A stretch of DNA of 13,671 bases from JBBDNC01 sp040877875 (lineage in GTDB: Bacteria > Bacteroidota > Rhodothermia > Balneolales > Balneolaceae): positions 1 to 13,671 of the forward strand of contig JBBDNC010000167.1 in the NCBI GenBank assembly GCA_040877875.1, read 5' to 3'. Made by a program: the position numbers and the translations under genes. The stretch's first letter is position 1. Every line of letters starts with the position of its first letter. The notes below the pieces were generated by a model that worked only from the letters and a program-made list of their open reading frames with translations, was not told the DNA's origin and made no database searches. Positions 7,674 to 13,671 of this stretch are shown in pieces.

Positions 7674-9095
7674 TCAGGACCCGCGGGTAGGATGCGGGGT
7701 CAGGGAGATCAGGTCTTCTATACGAACCGGTTCACCGGTTTCAATGCTTTTGCGTGCGGCGATCCCCACCAGGCATGACATCGCCCCGTCACGGCTGCCT
7801 GCGGCAAGATTCAACGGGTCATGCATATCAGGATTGCGGAAGATCTGATCCTGCAGCCGGCGATCCCCGCCCCCGTGGCCACCCCCGCTTTGACGGACTT
7901 TAATCAGATCATATTCGCTGGCAAAATTATCCATCACAATGATCTCTTCGTAGTTGGTCGCCTCATCCTGCTCGTCTTGCGACATCTCCTGCTGATGCAA
8001 CTCTTCCTGGTTGATCTTGGCCTGTTCTCTCCACGGAATTCCGTGCCAGGCATCGATGCGTCCGTCCATCCCGTTAAAAGCAATCTTCATTCCTTCATAG
8101 GGGGAATAGGTGGTCAGAGAGTAGGTTACCTGTACGTCGTTGGCATAGCGTACCTGTACCGACATTTTATCGTAAATATCGATCTCTTCCCTCCACAGAC
8201 AATTATCTCGGATATATCCGTCATGCTCTTCGTGGTCCACATACAAATCCATATACCTTTGATTTTGAGTGATATCCCAGTAAAAATCGCATTGATCGGT
8301 ATATGGACAGTCCCGGCAGTTATTGCCACGGAACTCGTTATTGTGACCGTAATGCTCCAGGGCACCCTCGGCAAACACCTCTACGGGATCTGAATCCAGC
8401 CACCAGTTGAGCAAGTCATAATGGTGAGTCGCTTTGTGAACCAGCAGCGTCCCCCCTTTATCGGTCAATCCGTGCCAGCGCCGGAAGTAAGAAGCCCCGT
8501 GATAGACGTTCAGATACCAGTGGAAATCAACGGAAGTGATGCGGCCTACCCGTTCTTCCATCAGCAGCTCCTTTAAACGAGTATGATGCGGGCTGTAGCG
8601 GTAGTTAAAGCCCACAATCAGGGTCCCCTCAGAAGCCTGCTCGGCATCCAGGATTGCCTGGCACTTCTGCTCGTCAGTCGTCATCGGTTTTTCCGTAATA
8701 ACATCGATATTACGCTTCAAACCCTTTATAATGAATTCATGGTGGGTGGAATCCACTGTAGTTACCATCAGGACATCAGGCTGGGTTGTATCCATCATCT
8801 CCTCAAAGTCGGTAAAAGTCGGGCAGTCTACCCCCATGTATTCCTTTCCATATTCCACCCGGCCGGGATTGATGTCACACAACCCAACAAACTCGGTCAC
8901 ATCCGAATAGGTCTGCTGAATATTACGGCCCCAAAAGGAGGTGCCCCGGACCCCGGTACCTACCAGCGCCAGTTTTTTCTTCTGAGTCTGTGGCTGTGCC
9001 AGTGAACTCATCGGCTTTGCCAGCATCGTGCCGGCCATGGCGCCACCCGTTGTGCGAATAAAATCCCGTCGCGTATATTTGTCAAAATTACTCAT
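7674..9095 (-). CDS. Tat-exported Gfo/Idh/MocA-family oxidoreductase with a Cys cluster
   Basis: Starting at the ATG at 9095 the protein has 473 residues and a twin-arginine leader, YTRRDFIRTTGGAMAGTML (7-25), so it is probably exported folded. A longer frame runs back to 9158; ATG 9104 is an alternative, but AAGG is nine bases before ATG 9095 and adjoins ATG 9104. The Rossmann motif is LALVGTGVRGTSF (42-54), the EKP motif lies at 135-137, and HKATHHYDLLNWW (220-232) is the likely active-site segment. An insertion carries CRDCPYTDQC (Cys260, Cys263, Cys269) and a fourth Cys at 299, a possible metal site. A Gly/His-rich loop, GGGHGGG, is near 404-410. Substrate unknown. It lies 130 bases after the cytoplasmic paralogue and probably shares its transcript. 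Confidence 0.92.
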   Translation of the reverse strand: MSNFDKYTRRDFIRTTGGAMAGTMLAKPMSSLAQPQTQKKKLALVGTGVRGTSFWGRNIQQTYSDVTEFVGLCDINPGRVEYGKEYMGVDCPTFTDFEEMMDTTQPDVLMVTTVDSTHHEFIIKGLKRNIDVITEKPMTTDEQKCQAILDAEQASEGTLIVGFNYRYSPHHTRLKELLMEERVGRITSVDFHWYLNVYHGASYFRRWHGLTDKGGTLLVHKATHHYDLLNWWLDSDPVEVFAEGALEHYGHNNEFRGNNCRDCPYTDQCDFYWDITQNQRYMDLYVDHEEHDGYIRDNCLWREEIDIYDKMSVQVRYANDVQVTYSLTTYSPYEGMKIAFNGMDGRIDAWHGIPWREQAKINQEELHQQEMSQDEQDEATNYEEIIVMDNFASEYDLIKVRQSGGGHGGGDRRLQDQIFRNPDMHDPLNLAAGSRDGAMSCLVGIAARKSIETGEPVRIEDLISLTPHPTRGS

Positions 9096-9225
9096 TTTAC
9101 CCATCCTTGCTTTATGTTGTGATTGATTACGAACATCTGTTTTCCGTTTCCTTCCCATACATTTTAAAAATCTTTATTCCAACCAGCTATACCCATGGCC
9201 GGTCCTTTCGTACGGCGTGAATCCA

Positions 9226-10305
9226 TCATGACTTACGGCCGGCCTCTGACCCACTCAGGGATTCCCTGAAAAATACCGGTTCTCCTCTGTCCGATGAGGT
9301 ATAGATAGCCTGTACAACTTCAAGAGATTTCAAACTTTCAACGCCTGAAACCTCCGGGGTGCTGCCATGGATCAATGCATCCAGAATTTGATCATATTGT
9401 TTCTTGTGATGGTGATAACTCATGCCGGCAAGGGGTCCGGACGTTCCGCTTCCGGTTCCCCCGTTATTTCCAGATTGACGGGAATCTTCCTCCTCCGATT
9501 TAAGCAGCCTGAATTCATCCCCGTCCAGCAGCGCCGTACCTTCCGGCCCGTGAATTTCAATCCGTCTTTTTGCCGGCGGTACAATGGAAGTGGAAGCCCT
9601 GAATACCCCCAGGGCACCCTTCTCGAATTCCATAACGGCTACGGCATTATCCTCCCCTTCGATTCCCGAGTGGGTAAACGTGCCTTTCCCTGCATACAAT
9701 GACTTAAGGTTACCACAGATCCATAACATCAGATCGATTGTATGGATGGCCTGATTGATAACAACACCCCCACCATCGAGTGAAAGTGTTCCTCTCCAGG
9801 CAGCACCGTCATAGTAATTCTGATCCCGGAACCACTTGACAGCAACATCCACCATAAACGGTTTCCCGATCCGGCCTTCTTCTACAAACCGTTTCATCCG
9901 TATCACATCTTCAATAAACCTGTTTTGATAGATGACTGCAAGCTTTACCCCATGACTCCTGCAACTCTCAATGAGAGACTTTCCCCGTTGCAATGTCACT
10001 TCGATCGGCTTTTCCACTACAACATGCTTGCCGGCCTCGGCGGCTGCCCTGCCAAAGTCCAGGTGGGTTCCGCTGGGAGTACAAATCACAACCACATCCA
10101 GATCGGGGTGGGTTAAAAATTTTTCGTAATCCTTATATCCGGGAAGATCAAATCTCCGGCAAAAATTGTCGAGGCTCGACTGCGAACGGCTGTGTGCAGT
10201 CACAACCCTGCCGTATTCCGTATGGCGAATGGCTTCGGCATGAGTCGCTGAGATCGAACCACAGCCGACAATGCCAATCCCATATTTTTTTTGAAATTCA
10301 GCCAT
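9226..10305 (-). CDS. Cytoplasmic Gfo/Idh/MocA-family oxidoreductase
   Basis: A 359-residue NAD(P)-dependent dehydrogenase-fold protein without signal peptide, so cytoplasmic, unlike its two neighbours. The Rossmann motif GIGIVGCGSISATH (9-22) follows the start directly. VICTPSGTHLDF (73-84), VVVEKPIEV (115-123) and the active-site segment GGGVVINQAIHTIDLMLW (178-195, His188 and Asp191) match the inositol dehydrogenase/WlbA-like branch. A flexible Gly/Ser/Asn-rich stretch (SGNNGGTGSGTSG, about 278-290) interrupts the C-terminal domain. I chose ATG 10305 because the frame upstream opens only with a GTG at 10326 and the Rossmann fold begins at once. It is the first gene after the candidate LacI-type operator. 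It probably oxidises or reduces an imported sugar; substrate unknown. Confidence 0.92.
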   Translation of the reverse strand: MAEFQKKYGIGIVGCGSISATHAEAIRHTEYGRVVTAHSRSQSSLDNFCRRFDLPGYKDYEKFLTHPDLDVVVICTPSGTHLDFGRAAAEAGKHVVVEKPIEVTLQRGKSLIESCRSHGVKLAVIYQNRFIEDVIRMKRFVEEGRIGKPFMVDVAVKWFRDQNYYDGAAWRGTLSLDGGGVVINQAIHTIDLMLWICGNLKSLYAGKGTFTHSGIEGEDNAVAVMEFEKGALGVFRASTSIVPPAKRRIEIHGPEGTALLDGDEFRLLKSEEEDSRQSGNNGGTGSGTSGPLAGMSYHHHKKQYDQILDALIHGSTPEVSGVESLKSLEVVQAIYTSSDRGEPVFFRESLSGSEAGRKS

Positions 10306-10354
10306 TTCGTCTCGATCCCCATCCACGGGGATTCATTCTTTAAAAATTGATAGA

Positions 10355-10368
10355 AGTAACCGGTTACT
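10355..10368. promoter_or_regulatory. Candidate LacI-family operator
   Basis: AGTAACCGGTTACT is a perfect 14-bp palindrome with the central CG expected of LacI-family sites. It lies 50 bases upstream of the ATG at 10305 in a non-coding gap. A TATAGT hexamer on the minus strand (10366-10371) overlaps its edge and could be a -10 box, though I see no convincing -35 partner. The gene for a LacI-family protein lies four genes downstream. Binding by that protein is inferred. Confidence 0.7.
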
Positions 10369-10585
10369 ATACTTCCAATAAGAACATATTATAAAAAGTG
10401 TATTATATCCAGTCTTTTTTATCCTTCCTGACACCTCCGGCTTCAATTTTTCCAGCCGTAGAAGCGATTCCAGCAAAGCGTACATTTCGAACTTTTCAAT
10501 CTGCCGGTGAGCAAACGGCCGAATATCGGGTTATGTACATGAGAAAGTTGATAGAATCAAGCCAGATTAGCCTCGCCGGTGGATT

Positions 10586-13402
10586 TTATTCCATTTCCAG
10601 CGAGCGGATATAAAGGAGAATCGACTCAATTTGGGAATCTGGGAGAATGCCCTGAAATGAAGGCATCCCTTCCTTGTATCCCTCCACATTTTTTGCACCG
10701 GGATTCAGGATAGACTCTCGCAGATACTCTTCATCGGCTGTTGCCGAGGCCCCGTCTTCAAATTTCCGCTCGCTGCCGAATAATCCGACCATCGACGGAC
10801 CCCGTTCCGTCCCCGGCGCATCATCTACTGCATGACAGCCGATACAACCGGTTTGCTGAAACAGACGCTGTCCGCGTTCTACAGAGACCTCTTCGTCTGT
10901 TTGATCCACAGCCATACCCGGCCCCCCGCTTAACAGCTCTTCAGCATCCAATCCCTCAAATCCGAAAGCCGCGAGATCAGGTTCCTCTATATCATTTACA
11001 GTCAACCAAAAAGCATCGTCGAACCGAGTTCCGTCGGCCGCTTTAATCTGATAGGCAATCTCCATCTGCTGAACCTCGCGCATGTCCGGGACCGCCAGCC
11101 AAACAGCCTTTCCATCGTCTGACAATCGGGCGGAAAAGACAGGAAGATGTTCCTGTCCCGGCGAACCGTCGAGTCGAAAATGTCCGGAACCATACTCGTC
11201 TGTACGCTGATAGTTCCAACGCTGTACCTGGTAGTTAGCCAAATCCTGTACCGAAGCCTCCTCCAGATCGGTCGCAAACCGAAGCATGATCCCTCCCTCA
11301 CGCACACTAAAAGATACCGGCAAATAATACGGCCTGGAAGTATGGCGTAGCCGAATCAAGGCACTGACTCCATTAGAATTGGTATCCCAAATATTAAATC
11401 CGCCTACATAAAGCTGTCCGTCGACCGGATGAACGGCTCCTTTCATTGCAGGAGCAGGATACTCGCCGGGGATCACAGACACCCCCCCTTGAATGGCACT
11501 GGAAGTCGTGTCAATCAATACACTAAAGAGTCCGGGCCGTCCGTATGAAAGACTGACCAGGCCTCCGTTCAGGGGACCCATTTGTCCACCGGTAATCCAC
11601 ACCTGGCCCAATGCGGAACGGTCTACATTGTGAGGAATCCACGCCAGAGGCGGTGTAATCTCCGGAACCGGGTCACGATGAGCCGTTGTGGGAACCCCGT
11701 AATAGTCTCCTTCCTTCACCCTGTACAAGGCTGTGGAAGGGACACGGTGTCCCTGCTGGTCGGAAGCTGTCAAAACACCGGTTTCCGGATGAATCCCAAG
11801 GTAGGGTCCCCGAAAACCCGTTGCATGATAGTTGATCCTTCGTCCGTCGGCCGAAACTTTTACAATGGACCCACTGTGATTCGACCCTCCCCGGAATCCG
11901 GGTGCCACGGCCGAAGAGCCTGTCGACGGACCCATATTCAGCCCGCCTCCCTTGGCGACATAAAACCCTCCGTCAGGATCCGCAGCCAAATCTGTCGCCC
12001 ATTCCCGCGTTTCCATCGACTGTGTCATCAGATTTGAAAAATTCTCATAAAAATCAGCCTCGTCGTTTCCACTCCTGTCCCGTAACCGGGTAATTCCTCC
12101 TTTGCCAAACACATAGATTTCGCCGTCAACCACCTCAATGCCCTGGGGTTCATACAAACCCGTAGCATAACGACGCCATTGCAGGTTGCGAAGACTGTGG
12201 TCAATTCCTTTAACAATCCAGACATCCCCCTCGAACGTCACGACAGCCGCACGCCCATCCTCAAAAAATTCCAGATCCGAAACCCGGACATTGCGATTCC
12301 AGGGGTTTGGCAATGGGAGTGTAAGCCGGTCAATCACATAAGCGGCCGTATCCGGGGCAACGTGTCCGCGGGTGCGAACCGTTTCCGGCCAGCGCTCAGG
12401 GCTGTCACCCTCAATCCGTACTTCTGTTTTACCCCCGGAGAGCGCAAGCATCTGTTCAAAATCCCCGAGCCGGTCTTCCGGGCCTTTCCATATAACTAAT
12501 TTAAAGGTCCGGCTTCCGGCACCAGGGGCTAAACGCACCGTGGCATACCGGTCGCGGATCACCTCCAGGGTAATCCCGTTATCTTCTCCTGCCGGTACCA
12601 GTCCAACAGCCGTAACCGAGTCTCCTTCATGATAGATCAAAGCTGACGAGCCGGACACTTCACTGTGAATACCGTCGGTCATTTCGGCAACCGTTAAAGT
12701 AAGGGGTCCCTCTAACTCGTCAATCCGGAAGGCACGCGTAAACCCCACCTCATCGCCGGCGTCTATACTCCCCGGATTCTCATAAATTCGGGTATTGCCA
12801 ACCGTATAGGACAGTACAGCATCTTCCCCGTTCAGGTAGATGCCGTTCCATCGGCCCATTTCCGGGGGGAGGGGGCCGGACGATGGATCTTCCGGGTTGG
12901 GGGGAGTGGGACGCGGATCCCTAAACCGGGGATCCGATCCGGACCAGCCCGGGTAAAGACCTGTAGCAATTTTCGGCTGACCCAGGATCTCCGGTATCTG
13001 GTTGTCTTTGTTGAAAAAATCACGGTAGGAAATCTGTGCCATGGTAACCATGGGCAAAAACTCCCCGGTCCAGCCGACAGACCATCGCAGCAGATCCGTA
13101 TCAAAGCAAGCATAGGCATCATTGCCAAGCTGCAAGGCCAGGCATCTTGGCGTTATGTTATCGTCCGGGAAAGCGGCTCCAAGATCCCGGGCATCAACAG
13201 AAGTGGTAATAAAGGGGAAGTCCGGCTCGACAAACGGAGCGATTTCAGCTTCGTGAAAATTATTCTCAGAAATGACGGGTGTCTTCTGCTCACATGCACT
13301 TGTCAGCAGAATCAAACCCAGAATAAGGGACAGCAAAAAACTCCTGTGCAATGGATCAGAAAATCGCCGCAAGGTTTGCCAAATACCCCTGGCAAACTTC
13401 AA
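10586..13402 (-). CDS. DUF6797 / beta-propeller / cytochrome c lipoprotein, 5' end uncertain
   Basis: A large exported haem protein. A lipoprotein signal, RSFLLSLILGLILLTSAC, ends at a Cys that would be lipidated, placing it in the envelope. A DUF6797-like region follows (DNITPRCLALQLG, ACFDTDLLRWSVGWTG). A sorbosone-dehydrogenase-like beta-propeller comes next (DLEFFEDGRAAVVTFEGDVW to GQLYVGGFNIWD), then a beta-sandwich. A mono-haem cytochrome c domain closes the protein, with CIGCH encoded at 10832-10846 and the probable axial Met in GMPSF at 10664-10666. It probably oxidises or binds a sugar and passes electrons on; inferred. The frame is open to 13645, but everything above 13481 is repeat copy C, so its ATGs (13645, 13618, 13564) are suspect. 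Below it only TTG codons (13402, 13372, 13351) are available; I give the outermost. The insertion may have damaged the native start. Confidence 0.85.
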   Translation of the reverse strand: MKFARGIWQTLRRFSDPLHRSFLLSLILGLILLTSACEQKTPVISENNFHEAEIAPFVEPDFPFITTSVDARDLGAAFPDDNITPRCLALQLGNDAYACFDTDLLRWSVGWTGEFLPMVTMAQISYRDFFNKDNQIPEILGQPKIATGLYPGWSGSDPRFRDPRPTPPNPEDPSSGPLPPEMGRWNGIYLNGEDAVLSYTVGNTRIYENPGSIDAGDEVGFTRAFRIDELEGPLTLTVAEMTDGIHSEVSGSSALIYHEGDSVTAVGLVPAGEDNGITLEVIRDRYATVRLAPGAGSRTFKLVIWKGPEDRLGDFEQMLALSGGKTEVRIEGDSPERWPETVRTRGHVAPDTAAYVIDRLTLPLPNPWNRNVRVSDLEFFEDGRAAVVTFEGDVWIVKGIDHSLRNLQWRRYATGLYEPQGIEVVDGEIYVFGKGGITRLRDRSGNDEADFYENFSNLMTQSMETREWATDLAADPDGGFYVAKGGGLNMGPSTGSSAVAPGFRGGSNHSGSIVKVSADGRRINYHATGFRGPYLGIHPETGVLTASDQQGHRVPSTALYRVKEGDYYGVPTTAHRDPVPEITPPLAWIPHNVDRSALGQVWITGGQMGPLNGGLVSLSYGRPGLFSVLIDTTSSAIQGGVSVIPGEYPAPAMKGAVHPVDGQLYVGGFNIWDTNSNGVSALIRLRHTSRPYYLPVSFSVREGGIMLRFATDLEEASVQDLANYQVQRWNYQRTDEYGSGHFRLDGSPGQEHLPVFSARLSDDGKAVWLAVPDMREVQQMEIAYQIKAADGTRFDDAFWLTVNDIEEPDLAAFGFEGLDAEELLSGGPGMAVDQTDEEVSVERGQRLFQQTGCIGCHAVDDAPGTERGPSMVGLFGSERKFEDGASATADEEYLRESILNPGAKNVEGYKEGMPSFQGILPDSQIESILLYIRSLEME

Positions 13403-13480
13403 CCCGAACCAGCTTTTACCATTCAGGTCAGGTCGGGTACTTCCGGCACGCCGATATTCCGAAATGAAAGTTTTCTTATA

Positions 13481-13608
13481 GAGGGCTTTGAAAAACCAGG
13501 GGGTTTGTTCAATATCAAAGCCTGTCCGCCGGCCGGCGGATCGGAACCGCAGTTTATTAGGCATAAATGAGGATTTCGAATTCGCGAATATGCTGAGATT
13601 GGGCAAAA
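13481..13608 (+). repeat. Diverged copy C of the dispersed element
   Basis: From 13481 the sequence starts GAGGGCTTTGAAAAACCAGGG, matching copy B at 19 of 21 positions. It continues with shared blocks: TTTGTTCAA, GAACCGCAG, ATGAGGATTTC and ATTGGGCAAAA (ending about 13608). The right terminus of copy B is absent here. Instead the sequence continues with a second REP-like palindrome, and the window ends in ATTTTGC, which could be the beginning of the other terminal repeat. As in copy A, the conserved terminus faces a gene start, here that of the haem lipoprotein. Confidence 0.7.
13525..13540. repeat. REP-like palindrome 1
   Basis: TCCGCCGGCCGGCGGA is a perfect 16-bp palindrome inside repeat copy C and absent from copy B at the matching position. 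It shares its arms with the palindrome at 13627-13642. Confidence 0.7.
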
Positions 13609-13626
13609 CAACGCTCATTTTTTGAA

Positions 13627-13642
13627 TCCGCCGACTGGCGGA
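13627..13642. repeat. REP-like palindrome 2
   Basis: TCCGCCGACTGGCGGA has 6-bp arms, TCCGCC and GGCGGA, identical to those of the palindrome about 100 bases earlier, around a different 4-base centre. Such GC-rich inverted repeats are often dispersed in many copies between genes. Confidence 0.65.
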
Positions 13643-13671
13643 CACATTTTTTGTACACGCAGTGATTTTGC

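Noticed and set aside
7724..7745. GAACCGGTTC palindrome resembling a LacI-type site
   Set aside because: It lies inside the 3' end of a coding sequence, is only 10 bp, and encodes the GEPVR segment common to this family.
7821..8393. 190-residue open frame on the plus strand
   Set aside because: It is antisense to the Cys-cluster oxidoreductase gene, has no recognisable domain, and is explained by the codon pattern of the real gene.
8583..9005. 140-residue open frame on the plus strand
   Set aside because: It is opposite the N-terminal half of the same oxidoreductase gene and shows no protein-family features.
10398..10613. 71-residue open frame on the plus strand in the gap before the haem lipoprotein stop
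   Set aside because: It has no ribosome binding site or family features and overlaps the end of the lipoprotein gene on the other strand.
10846..10857. AACCGGTT core near the haem-binding motif codons
   Set aside because: It is within coding sequence next to the CIGCH codons and lacks outer symmetry.

Overview
The window looks like a chromosomal stretch from a Gram-negative bacterium of the Bacteroidota/Balneolota/Rhodothermota type. This is inferred from protein style only: Tat-exported Gfo/Idh/MocA oxidoreductases, a DUF6580 membrane protein, a DUF6797-type cytochrome lipoprotein, and many starts with weak ribosome binding sites. I see no rRNA, tRNA, CRISPR array, transposase or phage gene.

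The left part (1-2814) holds three apparently independent plus-strand housekeeping or membrane genes: a YihY/BrkB-family membrane protein, a DNA-3-methyladenine glycosylase of the AAG/MPG fold, and a DUF6580 membrane protein. The first two are bracketed by copies of a short non-coding repeat element. One copy (1329-1468) is complete, with imperfect 17-bp terminal inverted repeats and a 5-bp direct target duplication (TACAA). A second copy at the window edge (1-53) is inverted and identical over all 53 visible bases. A third, diverged copy lies at 13481 to about 13608, with two GC-rich REP-like palindromes.

The right part (2960-13402) is a six-gene minus-strand sugar-utilisation locus. In order of transcription it encodes: a DUF6797/beta-propeller/cytochrome c lipoprotein; a cytoplasmic Gfo/Idh/MocA oxidoreductase; two Tat-exported Gfo/Idh/MocA oxidoreductases, one with a Cys cluster; a LacI-family regulator; and a secreted GH31 glycosidase. 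A perfect 14-bp palindrome with a central CG (10355-10368), just upstream of the first oxidoreductase, is the best candidate operator for the LacI protein. A near-consensus promoter (TTGACG, 17 nt, TATAAT) stands before the third oxidoreductase, and a terminator-like hairpin precedes it. The last three genes therefore probably form their own transcript, with gaps of 6 and 15 nt.

Working model (inference): the GH31 enzyme and the exported dehydrogenases process a glycoside outside the cytoplasm, possibly through keto-sugar intermediates. The cytoplasmic dehydrogenase acts on the imported product, and the haem lipoprotein handles electrons or oxidises a sugar. The substrate cannot be read from the sequence, and no transporter, TonB receptor or DUF1080 protein is in the window.
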